Of a DNA stretch of 35,968 bases, positions 8,108 to 16,496 are shown piece by piece. This stretch comes from Planctomycetota bacterium (GTDB lineage: Bacteria; Planctomycetota; UBA1135; GCA-002686595): contig JAIOPM010000041.1 in NCBI GenBank assembly GCA_021413885.1, positions 1 through 35,968 on the forward strand, read 5' to 3'. A program made the position numbers and the translations under genes. The stretch's first letter is position 1. Each line of letters opens with the position of its first letter. The notes below the pieces were generated by a model that had not been told where the DNA came from, did no database searches, and worked only from the letters and a program-made list of their open reading frames with translations.

Positions 8108-9285
8108 GCGCGCCTCCTCAGGATCGACAAGGGAACTCGCGCTTCGCCGAGCACCGCGCCCGGCTCGACGCCCGCGCTGGTCACCCACGTCGCGCAGTAG
8201 TCGCGGAAGTCGACGGTCGCGCGCAGGTTGCCGTCGGCGTCGAGGTCGCCGAGATCGCTCGCTTCGCCCGCGAAGCCGCCCTGCACGCCGCCGCCGAGCG
8301 CGAACGCGATCGACGCGTTGCCGTGGTCCGTTCCGGCGTCCGCGCCGACGCCGCTCTCGGCGACGCGTCGTCCGAATTCGCTGACGGTCAGGATCGTCGT
8401 CGTCTCGAGCAGGCCTGCGCGCGAGAGATCGTCGCGCAACGCGGCGATCGACGCGTCGAGGCGGCCGAGCAGGATCTCGTGCTCGCGGCGTTGGCGCGTG
8501 TGCGTGTCGAACGTCGGCGTGGTGATCCAGATCACGCGCGTCGCGAGCCCCGCGATGCGCACCCGCGCCGCCATGCGCGCGTGGTCGCCGAGCCCCGTCG
8601 GCGGGTACGCGCCGAACACGCGCGTGCCGGCCGCGCGCGCGAACTCCGCGGCGGCGCCGCGTGCGGATTCCTCGGCTTCGCGCAGGCGCTCGGTGCGCGA
8701 CGGATCGAGCCCGAGAGCGCCGGCGCGCGCGAGCGGCGTGCGCGCGAACGCGGCGAAGTCGTGGCAGGCCGGCGCGACGAAATGCTCGGTCGCGAACGCG
8801 GGCGGCGGCAGGTCGCGGCCGACCGCGAGCAACGCGAGCGGCGAACGCGCCCACAGCCCGCGCTCGACGGCGACGTCGTGCAAGCGACCGAGCCAACCGC
8901 TCGGCGGCGGCACGTCGGCGACGCTCGCGGCCGCCCACGCGTCCTGGCTCTTGAAGTGCGAGAGATCGGGCTTCGGCGAACCGAGGCCGCGCACGATCGC
9001 GAGTTCCCCGCGTTCGAAACTCGCGCGCAGGCCCGTGAGCGCCGGGTGCAAGCCCGAGTGCTCGTCGAGCGCGAGCACGCTGCGCTTCTCGAGCGCGAGC
9101 GTCGGTCGCGCGCGGTGATATCGGTCGTCCTCGAACGGGATCAACGTGTCGAGCCCGTCGTTGCCGCCGGTGAGTTCGAACACGATCCACGCTCGCTCCG
9201 CGCGTTCCGCGCGCCCACGCGCGGCGACGAGGCCGACCAACGGCGCGATCACGCCCGCCTGCAACAACGCTCTGCGATCCAACAT
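8104..9285 (-). CDS. DUF1501 family exported protein
   Basis: This is a 393-residue protein of the DUF1501 family (alkaline-phosphatase-superfamily-like fold), which typically occurs beside DUF1800. The N-terminus MLDRRALLQAGVIAPLVGLV resembles a Tat signal with a twin arginine before a short hydrophobic stretch. Family features include the early ELTGGNDGLDTLIPF motif, SHFKSQDAW, ITTPTFDTHTRQ, LTVSEFGRRVAESG and TDHGNASIAFALGG. These are the conserved Asp/His/Asn positions characteristic of DUF1501. The start ATG at 9285 is preceded by an AGGGAG ribosome site. It lies 11 bases downstream of DUF1800 and overlaps the lipoprotein by four bases. The biochemical role of the family is unknown. Export across the inner membrane is inferred. 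Confidence 0.9.
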   Translation of the reverse strand: MLDRRALLQAGVIAPLVGLVAARGRAERAERAWIVFELTGGNDGLDTLIPFEDDRYHRARPTLALEKRSVLALDEHSGLHPALTGLRASFERGELAIVRGLGSPKPDLSHFKSQDAWAAASVADVPPPSGWLGRLHDVAVERGLWARSPLALLAVGRDLPPPAFATEHFVAPACHDFAAFARTPLARAGALGLDPSRTERLREAEESARGAAAEFARAAGTRVFGAYPPTGLGDHARMAARVRIAGLATRVIWITTPTFDTHTRQRREHEILLGRLDASIAALRDDLSRAGLLETTTILTVSEFGRRVAESGVGADAGTDHGNASIAFALGGGVQGGFAGEASDLGDLDADGNLRATVDFRDYCATWVTSAGVEPGAVLGEARVPLSILRRRA

Positions 9286-9296
9286 CGAGTTCTCCC

Positions 9297-10712
9297 TCAG
9301 GCCAATGCGAAGTCCGCGCAGCCGACCCACCGCTCGATCGCGGCACGAACGACGTCGTTCGGCGCGGCGTTGGGTGCGAGACCGGCGACGAAGTCGTCGA
9401 GCGCCGCGGAGCTCGGCTCGACGCCGAAGATCCGGACGCCGAGTTCGGAGGCGATGCGACGCGGCTCGCGCGCTCCCGCGGCGAGCGCCTCGACGTCGAG
9501 CGCGGCATGTCCCGCGACGCGGCGCGTCGTGTGCGGAAGCTGCGCGAGGTCGCGTGCGAACTCCGCGCGCTGCGCCGCGGCCGACGCGCAGATCCAACGC
9601 GCTCCGAGCCCCCACCCCGCGACGTTCGGCGGTCGCAAGAGCTGCATCCCCATCCGCGCGCTGATGGTTTCGAGTCCGAGCAAGTGGACGTTCTGCACTT
9701 CGAGCGAACGCGCCGCCGCGACGACGAGATCGACGGGCGTGCGCACCAGAGCGAAGCGCTGCGCCGGCGCGAAGAAGAGCCGCGAAGCGAAGAGCCTCCG
9801 CAGCGTCTCGCGCAGCGAGAACTCTCGACCCGCGAGCTCGGCCGCCAAGCACTCGATGATCTCGGCCGACGGTTCGTCGCACACGAACCAACGCGCGAGT
9901 TTGTCCGCGAGCCGCCGCGCGGTGCTCGGCGCGCGAGCCAGACGCCGCAGGACTTCATCGCCTTCCTCGACGCCGCTCGCTCCCGCGCGTCCGCGGATCT
10001 TCGTGCCGAGCACGAGCTTGTCGCCCTCGTCGTGATGCGCGGCGGAGAACGCGAAACGCGGCTCCTCGCCGGACGACGCGCGCCAACCGGTGAAGACGCG
10101 CGCCAACTCGACGACGTCGTGTTGCTCGTAGTTGCCGCGGCCGAGCGTGAAGAGCTCGAGCAGCTCGCGCGCCCAGTTCTCGTTCGGACGCGTCTTCTCG
10201 TTCGAGCGGTTGTCGAGGAACACGAGCATCGCCGGATCGCGCGCGACGGCGAGCAGCAGCTCGTCGAAACGCGCGGGCCCGAGACGACGCAACATGCGAT
10301 TCTGCGCGAGCAACAGCGGCGTCGGCAGCAGTTCGTTCTCGCGGCAAGCGAAGTGCGCGTGCCAGAAGAGCGTGAGCTTCTCGTGCAACGGCCGGCGACC
10401 GTTGACCATCCGGTAGAGCCACCAGACGCGCGCGTTCTCTCCGAGGCGTTCGCCGATGCGATTGCGGTTGTCGAGTTCGCCGAGACAACCGCCCTCGAGC
10501 GCGATCTGTGCCTCGAGCTCGGCGTCGATGTCGGGGAAATCGACCAGGCTCGCGACCGCCGCGGCGGGCTCGAGCCGCAACAACGCCAGGACCTCGCGCG
10601 GGCGCGCGCCGAACCCGGCGCGGCGCAACAGGTGAGCGGCCTTGGCGCGGTCCCACGGGTCGTCCGGGGACGGCACGAACGGTTCGAGGGCGGTCGAGCG
10701 GTGCGGGTTCAC
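9297..10712 (-). CDS. DUF1800 family protein
   Basis: This is a 471-residue protein with a GTG start at 10712-10710, preceded by an AGAGG ribosome site. The family signature AAHLLRRAGFG lies near residues 25-35. Other typical DUF1800 segments are LTLFWHAHFA, NENWARELLELFTLGRGNYE, DVVELARVFTGW, LARWFVCDEPS and MGMQLLRPPNVAGWG. DUF1800 and DUF1501 genes travel together in Planctomycetota and related phyla and are thought to be exported, but no reaction is established. No obvious signal peptide is present here. It lies 49 bases after the sigma-fusion gene and directly upstream of DUF1501, so all may be in one transcript. Confidence 0.9.
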   Translation of the reverse strand: MNPHRSTALEPFVPSPDDPWDRAKAAHLLRRAGFGARPREVLALLRLEPAAAVASLVDFPDIDAELEAQIALEGGCLGELDNRNRIGERLGENARVWWLYRMVNGRRPLHEKLTLFWHAHFACRENELLPTPLLLAQNRMLRRLGPARFDELLLAVARDPAMLVFLDNRSNEKTRPNENWARELLELFTLGRGNYEQHDVVELARVFTGWRASSGEEPRFAFSAAHHDEGDKLVLGTKIRGRAGASGVEEGDEVLRRLARAPSTARRLADKLARWFVCDEPSAEIIECLAAELAGREFSLRETLRRLFASRLFFAPAQRFALVRTPVDLVVAAARSLEVQNVHLLGLETISARMGMQLLRPPNVAGWGLGARWICASAAAQRAEFARDLAQLPHTTRRVAGHAALDVEALAAGAREPRRIASELGVRIFGVEPSSAALDDFVAGLAPNAAPNDVVRAAIERWVGCADFALA

Positions 10713-10761
10713 GCCTCTGCTTGGCGCGAACTTCCCGAACGCAACGCGGATTTCGGGAGAA

Positions 10762-12990
10762 TCAGCGTGTGCCGAGCTCGAGGCGAGACGTCTCGCCGGC
10801 GCGCAGCGTGAGCTTCTCGCGCCGCGGCGCGCCGATCGCGGGGCTGAGCGCGATCTCCCACTCGCCCGGCGGAAGCCTGTACGTGAACGACGTCGTCGAG
10901 AGATCGCGGTTGACCGAGCGGTTGAACACCAGCATGTCGAAGACGGCGCCGAACGCGCGGCCCTGCGCGTCGTACGGCTCGATCCACGCGGGCTCGCGGC
11001 CGGCGATGTCGACGACGAGCTTGGCGGCGGGTGCGAGGACGAGCTCGATCGGCTCCGCCGCGCCTTCCTGCGGGACGACGAACTCGACGGGCGCGCTCCA
11101 GCTCTCGCCGCACGCCGCGACCGCCGCGTACTCGCCCGGAGCGAGCGCGCAGAGCTCGAACGCGCCGCCCTTGGCGAGGACGCCGCCGAGCGGATTGAGC
11201 GGCCGGCCCTCGGCGTCGAACACGAAGACGTAGCCGCGCGGCGTGATCGAGCCGTCGCTCGTGACGCGTCCGCGCACCGCTCGAGCCGGCACGACGTAGA
11301 GCGCGACGTCTTCGTTCGCGACGCCGACCGCGACGACGATGCCGTCGCGCCGCGCGGCGCCGGCGTCGAGCTCGCCGTCGAGCTTCCCGCCGTGCGTCGT
11401 CAACGCGTACGTTGCGGGCGCGACGGCGACGAACTCGAACGCGCCCTCCTCGTCGGTCGGAATCTCGAAGCCGACGTTCGCGGCGGGCGCGTGCGGACTG
11501 TGACCGCCGGTCGGCACGAGGTCGACTTTCGCGCCGACGACCGGACGTCCTTCCGCCGTCGTGACGACGCCGCGCAAGACGCCGGTCGGGAGCTCGAAGT
11601 CGCGATCGAACTCTCGAGCGCGCGGAACGTCGACGACGAACTCGGAACGCGCGAAGCCGACGACGACCATCACGAGGTAGCGACCGGGCGTGTCGAGCAC
11701 GAGCTCGTACCCGCCGTCCGCGCGGTACGCCGCGAGCTGCTGGCGATCCATCGAATCGCGGCCGTCGGGCAACCACGTCATGTAGCCCTCGGCGCCCTTG
11801 CCGTTCGCCGAAACGCGTCCGTGGACGCGCACGCCGTCGGTCGGCTTCGCGCCGAGCACGACTTCGGCTTCCGCGCCGGCGGTGAGGTCGAGCGTGCGTT
11901 GCCTCATGTAGACCATGCCGCCGAGCGTCGGTTCGTCGGCGAGGCCGAGGGTCGCGAGCTCCTTCTCGTCGGGCCACGACGCGAGCGACCACACGCCGGG
12001 CGCGAGCTCGCGCCGATCGAAACGGCCTTCGGCATCGCACGTCTCGAAGAGCTCGGGCCCGCCCATCCGCATCAACCGCACGCGCCGTTCGTTCGCCGCT
12101 TCGCCGTCGGGACGGAAGACGCGGCCGAAGATGCGGCCGCCGGTCGGCGCGGGCGGGACGATCGGCGCGGGAGCGGTCTCGACGGCCGGCGCGCTCACCG
12201 GGACCGAGCTCGAGCTCTCGACCGCCGCGCGCGGTGCGGGAGCGGACGTCGACGCGAGCGTCGAACTCGCCGTCGCCGCGGCGGAAGTCGCGAGGACGCG
12301 ATCGCCCATCGCGCCGACGTCGACGACTTCCGCCGTCGGTGCGGCGCGCGACGTCCACCACCACACCGCGAGGCCGACGACGGCGACCGCGACGATCCCT
12401 TTCAATGTGGAACCCATGACGAAGATCTCCGTTGGAACCGGCGCGGAGGAAGCGCGTTCGAACAGCGGCGCGAGCGCCGCGAGCCAATCCGCGTCGCCGC
12501 GTTCGCGAGCCAAGCGCTCGCGCAACTTCGCGTGCGCGCGCGTGATCCGACTGGTCACCGTCGCGAGCGGCGTCGCTGAACGCCGCGCGATCTCCTCGGG
12601 CGACAGCTCCTCGAAGTAGCGCAGGAGCAGCGTGCCGCGGTGCGGCTCGTCGAGCGCGAGCACCGCGGCGACGACTCGCCGTTGGCACTCCGCGCGCTCG
12701 ACCAACTCGTCGGTCGCGGGCAACGCCTCGGTGCGCGCGCCGCGCCGCTCGGCCTCGACGCGCAACGCGGCGCGACGAACGCGCTCGCGCACGCGATTGC
12801 GCAACACGCGCGCAAGCCACGCGCGTCCGTCGCCGCGCACATCGACGCGTCGATCGAGCGCCGCGAGCACCGTCGACTGCGCGAGATCCCGCGCCGCCTC
12901 CGGATCGCGCACCAAGGAACGCGCGAGGGTCTCGACCCAACGCGTCTGCGCCAGGAGCTCGCTCGCCGCCGGAGGGAGTGCGTTCGCCAT
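10762..12990 (-). CDS. ECF-type sigma factor fused to a transmembrane helix and carboxypeptidase-regulatory-like domains
   Basis: This is one uninterrupted frame of 742 residues. Residues about 15-75 are sigma region 2 (DPEAARDLAQSTVLAALDRR). Residues about 105-160 are region 4 with its helix-turn-helix (LDEPHRGTLLLRYFEELS, PLATVTSRITRAHAKLRERL). Residues 197-213 (KGIVAVAVVGLAVWWWTS) are a single membrane span. An Ala/Ser/Pro-rich linker runs to about 283. The remainder contains several beta-sandwich repeats of the carboxypeptidase-regulatory type (GRIFGRVFRPDGEAAN, LRGVVTTAEGRPVVGAKVDL, RGRVTSDGSITPRGYVFVFD). The topology predicts a cytoplasmic sigma factor tethered to an exported domain. 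No anti-sigma gene is adjacent. A GGAAGG ribosome site precedes ATG 12990. The sigma part should direct RNA polymerase to unknown promoters. How it is released or controlled is inference only. Confidence 0.88.
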   Translation of the reverse strand: MANALPPAASELLAQTRWVETLARSLVRDPEAARDLAQSTVLAALDRRVDVRGDGRAWLARVLRNRVRERVRRAALRVEAERRGARTEALPATDELVERAECQRRVVAAVLALDEPHRGTLLLRYFEELSPEEIARRSATPLATVTSRITRAHAKLRERLARERGDADWLAALAPLFERASSAPVPTEIFVMGSTLKGIVAVAVVGLAVWWWTSRAAPTAEVVDVGAMGDRVLATSAAATASSTLASTSAPAPRAAVESSSSVPVSAPAVETAPAPIVPPAPTGGRIFGRVFRPDGEAANERRVRLMRMGGPELFETCDAEGRFDRRELAPGVWSLASWPDEKELATLGLADEPTLGGMVYMRQRTLDLTAGAEAEVVLGAKPTDGVRVHGRVSANGKGAEGYMTWLPDGRDSMDRQQLAAYRADGGYELVLDTPGRYLVMVVVGFARSEFVVDVPRAREFDRDFELPTGVLRGVVTTAEGRPVVGAKVDLVPTGGHSPHAPAANVGFEIPTDEEGAFEFVAVAPATYALTTHGGKLDGELDAGAARRDGIVVAVGVANEDVALYVVPARAVRGRVTSDGSITPRGYVFVFDAEGRPLNPLGGVLAKGGAFELCALAPGEYAAVAACGESWSAPVEFVVPQEGAAEPIELVLAPAAKLVVDIAGREPAWIEPYDAQGRAFGAVFDMLVFNRSVNRDLSTTSFTYRLPPGEWEIALSPAIGAPRREKLTLRAGETSRLELGTR

Positions 12991-13065
12991 CGACGCCTTC
13001 CAAGATGGACGAATGTCGGCGCACCACGCACCGAAACGCGCAAGGCCTGCGTATCGAGCGCGCGG

Positions 13066-15015
13066 CTACGGTCCGAGGCGATCGAGCTCGAGCTCCAGCG
13101 CGCTCGGCCCGTCGACCTGGAAGTACTCGAGCTCGAACACGTGCCCGCCCGGCGCGAGCACGAACTCCGCGCGGTCGACGGTCGCGCCGTGCCACGTCCA
13201 ATTCTCGAGCACCGTCACGCCGTCGACGCGCAACGCGACGCCGTCGTCAGACGTCGCGTTCACGCGGTAGCGACCGCCCTCGACCGAGAGCGTCGTGCGC
13301 GCGACCAGGCCGAGCTTGTCGCTCGGCAACTCCGCGGAGCGTTCGCCTTCGCCGAACGGCGTCAGCCAGGCGCCTACCGTGCGACGCGCGAGCGGCGCGA
13401 GGCTGAGCTCGCGCCACTGCGCGCGCGCCTCCGACACGCCGCGCGGATCGGGGCCGTCGGCCCACGAGAACCACGCGGCGTCCCAGTTCGCGGTGCCGAA
13501 CAAACCGCCCTTCGGACGCGGCAGCGGACGCGCGCGCTGTCCGCGCGGATCCCAAGGTCCAAAGCGATCGAACACCAGCGGCTGCTCGGGCTCGACGCTC
13601 TTGCGCACCGCGTTCTTGCCCTCGAAGCGTTTGTCGAGCGCCCCGACCGCGGCCTCGAGCGCGCCGAGGCGTTCGACGTCGAGGTCGACGACTTCGCAGC
13701 CTTGCAGGCGACCGCTCGGCATCGCGCCGCCGATGCCGCGCACGCGCGCGCGCTCGTGTTCGGCGACCTGAGCTTCGGTGTCCGCGACGTGCAGCGAGTT
13801 CTCGGGATCGAAGACGTTGTCGACGGTCATCAATCCGGCGCAGCGATCGAGCGCCCAGTCGAGTCCGTTGTCGCCGAAGCCGTCGGCGGCGAGCAACACG
13901 CCGCGCGCGTCGACGGCCGAGAGTCCGACGGTCGAGCCCGCGATCCAATTGCGCACGAGCGACGTTTCGCTCGCGCCCTCGAGCGACACCGCGGAACCGC
14001 GCGCGCCCTCGAGCATGCACTCGACGATCCGCGCCTTCGAGCCGCCTTCTAGGCGCAACGCGTTCGCGCCCGCGCCGCGCGCGAAGAGTTCGATCAAGTT
14101 CGCGTCGTCGATGCCGACGAGCTCGACGCCGTGTTCGATCGGCCACGAGACGTCGGTGCGCACCAGCGTGAGCCCCGCGCTCGCGCCGAGCGCGACGACG
14201 CCGGTGCCGCAACGCGTGATCGCGCACTCGCCGACGCGCGCGCCGGGCGAGTCGACGACCAGCAGACCCGCCGAGCCTTGGCCGCCGCGCCAGAACTCGC
14301 CGGCGGAGCCGCGCGCGCAAGCTTCGACGCGTGTGTGCGCGACGGTCGCTTCCGGCGAGCGCCAGAGCGCGATGCCGAACGCGGATTGATGGGCGATGTC
14401 GCCGTCGACGATCGAGATCGCGGGCGCATCGACGACGGCGATGCCGATCGTGCCGCGGCGCGCGCGACAATTGCGGAGCTTCACGCCGCTCGAGCGCAGC
14501 ACCGCGAACGCGGCACCGGTTTGTTCGAAGGCGCGCGGATCGCGGCGCTCGAGTTGGTCGGCCGGGCTCGCGAGCGCGTCGCTCGACGCGAGCGGCGCGG
14601 CGAAAAGATCGTGGACGTCGAGCGCCTCGAGCGTCACGCCGACGCTGTCCTCGACGCGCACCGCGGTGCGGTAACCGGAGAGCTCGCCCGCGCGCACGAC
14701 GATGTCGCGGGAGTTGCGCACCAGGATGCCGATGCCGCGCGCGCGCGTCGGATCGTCGGAGGTCGCGGCGCCCTGGAAGTGCGCGGAGCCGAGGTCGAGC
14801 ACCACGCCGCGCGCGCCGTCGATCACGATCGCGGCGTCGTCGGTCGCGAGCGTCCATTGACCGCGCGCGACGACGACGGAACGCTCGATCTTCCACGGCG
14901 CGGCGCTCGGCGGTTTGGTGCCGCGATCACCGGTCGCATTCGGCGTCCCCGCGGCGACCGCGGAGACGAGCACGACGACGGAACAGAGGACGCGGAGACT
15001 GGAGAAGTTCGACAT
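13066..15015 (-). CDS. Secreted right-handed beta-helix protein with C-terminal PA14-like domain
   Basis: ATG 15015 is chosen because it starts a signal peptide (MSNFSSLRVLCSVVVLVSAV, cleavage about residue 22). The frame continues upstream to 15162 without family likeness. The resulting protein has 649 residues. Residues about 50-400 contain many short beta-strand turns such as GIGILVRNSRDIVVRAGELS, GVKLRNCRARRGTIGIAVVD and LIELFARGAGANALRLEGGS. These match parallel beta-helix (Pbl/NosD-like) repeats. The last roughly 90 residues, including GRYRVNATSDDGVALRVDGV and GGHVFELEYFQVDGPSALEL, look like a PA14-type carbohydrate-binding beta-sandwich. No polysaccharide-lyase active site is evident. 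It lies 75 bases upstream of the sigma-fusion gene on the same strand and is divergent from nadA. Confidence 0.85.
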   Translation of the reverse strand: MSNFSSLRVLCSVVVLVSAVAAGTPNATGDRGTKPPSAAPWKIERSVVVARGQWTLATDDAAIVIDGARGVVLDLGSAHFQGAATSDDPTRARGIGILVRNSRDIVVRAGELSGYRTAVRVEDSVGVTLEALDVHDLFAAPLASSDALASPADQLERRDPRAFEQTGAAFAVLRSSGVKLRNCRARRGTIGIAVVDAPAISIVDGDIAHQSAFGIALWRSPEATVAHTRVEACARGSAGEFWRGGQGSAGLLVVDSPGARVGECAITRCGTGVVALGASAGLTLVRTDVSWPIEHGVELVGIDDANLIELFARGAGANALRLEGGSKARIVECMLEGARGSAVSLEGASETSLVRNWIAGSTVGLSAVDARGVLLAADGFGDNGLDWALDRCAGLMTVDNVFDPENSLHVADTEAQVAEHERARVRGIGGAMPSGRLQGCEVVDLDVERLGALEAAVGALDKRFEGKNAVRKSVEPEQPLVFDRFGPWDPRGQRARPLPRPKGGLFGTANWDAAWFSWADGPDPRGVSEARAQWRELSLAPLARRTVGAWLTPFGEGERSAELPSDKLGLVARTTLSVEGGRYRVNATSDDGVALRVDGVTVLENWTWHGATVDRAEFVLAPGGHVFELEYFQVDGPSALELELDRLGP

Positions 15016-15104
15016 GCGAGCCAGACTGGGGCCGAGGGCTTTTCGGCCGAGATCCGGTCGCAGGTCGAGCGGACCGCGCAAATCCTTCGGGCCTCGCGTC
15101 GAGC

Positions 15105-15132
15105 TTCGAGCGCATGCCTCGCGTGCTATGCT
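15105..15132 (+). promoter_or_regulatory. Putative promoter for nadA
   Basis: TTCGAG at 15105-15110 is followed after a 16-base spacer by TATGCT at 15127-15132. A start about 7 bases later gives a leader of roughly 25 bases before GTG 15165. A very similar pair (TTCGTC, 16 bases, TATCCT) occurs at 17569-17596. Confidence 0.4.
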
Positions 15133-15164
15133 CGTCCGAAGTCGCTTCGCACCAGGAAACACGA

Positions 15165-16496
15165 GTGTCCCCCACCGCGCTCCAGAGCTCCGGGATCGTC
15201 CTCCAGCCCGAGATCCCGATCTGCCAGACCGATCTGCCGCTCGATTGGTACCAGGCCGAGTTCAAGCCGTACGCGGAGGAGTACCTCGCGCTGCCCGACC
15301 GCAAGCCGAGCTCGGTGTTGCCATGGCTCGACCGGTACGTGAAGCCGGCGCAGGCGCACTTCGGCGACACGTTGCTCTTGGTCGCGCACTTCTACATGGG
15401 CGGCGAGATCGTCAAGCTCGTCGAGCGCTACGGCGGTTCGGTCGCCGACAGTTATCAGCTCGCGCTCCAAGCCGCGCGTCACCCCGAGAAGAAAGTGATC
15501 GTCGAATCGGCGGTCCACTTCATGGCGGAAGCGATCGCGATCCTCGCGCACGACGATCAGTCGGTGTGGATCACCAATCCGAAAGCGGGCTGCACGATGG
15601 AAATGCTCGCGAAGGACTACATGGTCCTGCCGGTCGCCGAGCAACTGATCGAGCGCTACGGCGACGAGCTCGTCGTCGTCGCCTACATGAACACCGGCGG
15701 GCGGCTGAAGTCGCTCGCGGGTCGCACCGGCGGCGCGGTGTGCACCAGCTCGAACGCGCACAAGGTCGTGCGTTGGGCGCTCGCGCAGGACAAGAAGGTG
15801 TTCTTCGTCCCCGATCAACACCTCGGGCGCAACACGGCGAAGAAGCTCGGCCTCGACCTCGCGCGCGTCGTCGCGTTGCCCGATCCGCAGATCGGTCGCG
15901 GCGCGTTCAAGATCGACGACAAGGTCGTGCCCGGCGGACTCGGCGCCCTCGATCGCGCGCAGATGATCCTGTGGGGCGCGTTCTGCGGCGTGCACACCGT
16001 CTTCAAGCCCGAGCACGTCCGCTATTGGCAGGAGCACGGGTACCGCGTGCTCGTCCACCCCGAATCGAAACTCGAGGTCGTGCAAGCAGCCGACGGCGAA
16101 GGTTCGACGAACTTCCTGTGGGACGCGGTGATGAAGGCGCCGCGCGGCTCGAAGATCGCGATCGGCACCGAGGGCCACTTCGTCCGCAACGCGCGCGAGC
16201 AAGGCAAGCTGCGCGGCGTCGAGATCGTGCACCTCGCCGACATCCCTGATCCCGCGTTCCAATCGATCGGTTGCGGTTGCGCGACGATGAGCCGCAACGA
16301 TCCGCCGCATCTCGCGGGGATGCTCGATCTCTTGCGCAAGGGCACGCCGCCGGACGCGAACCGCGTGCTCGCCGGCGACATGGTCGACGAAGCGACCGGC
16401 TTGCGCGATCGGTTGAGCGAGAGCGAGAGAGCCTCGATGATCGCCGACGCGCGGCGTTCGCTCGAACGCATGATCGAGATCACGGAGGCGAAGTGA
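15165..16496 (+). CDS. nadA: Quinolinate synthase
   Basis: The enzyme condenses iminoaspartate with dihydroxyacetone phosphate to quinolinate using a [4Fe-4S] cluster, in de novo NAD synthesis. The start chosen is GTG 15165 because AGGA lies at 15154-15157 just upstream. An in-frame ATG at 15114 would overlap the putative promoter. The protein has 443 residues, longer than E. coli NadA. The three expected cluster cysteines are Cys193 (VCTSSNAHK), Cys274 (WGAFCGVH) and Cys370 or Cys372 (GCGCATMSRN). Their spacing (81 and about 96) resembles E. coli Cys113/200/297. Other markers are LLLVAHFYMGGEIVKL, DSYQLA and FFVPDQHLGRNTAKKLG. Its stop overlaps the next gene by four bases (GTGA). No nadB is seen in the window. 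Confidence 0.95.
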   Translation: MSPTALQSSGIVLQPEIPICQTDLPLDWYQAEFKPYAEEYLALPDRKPSSVLPWLDRYVKPAQAHFGDTLLLVAHFYMGGEIVKLVERYGGSVADSYQLALQAARHPEKKVIVESAVHFMAEAIAILAHDDQSVWITNPKAGCTMEMLAKDYMVLPVAEQLIERYGDELVVVAYMNTGGRLKSLAGRTGGAVCTSSNAHKVVRWALAQDKKVFFVPDQHLGRNTAKKLGLDLARVVALPDPQIGRGAFKIDDKVVPGGLGALDRAQMILWGAFCGVHTVFKPEHVRYWQEHGYRVLVHPESKLEVVQAADGEGSTNFLWDAVMKAPRGSKIAIGTEGHFVRNAREQGKLRGVEIVHLADIPDPAFQSIGCGCATMSRNDPPHLAGMLDLLRKGTPPDANRVLAGDMVDEATGLRDRLSESERASMIADARRSLERMIEITEAK

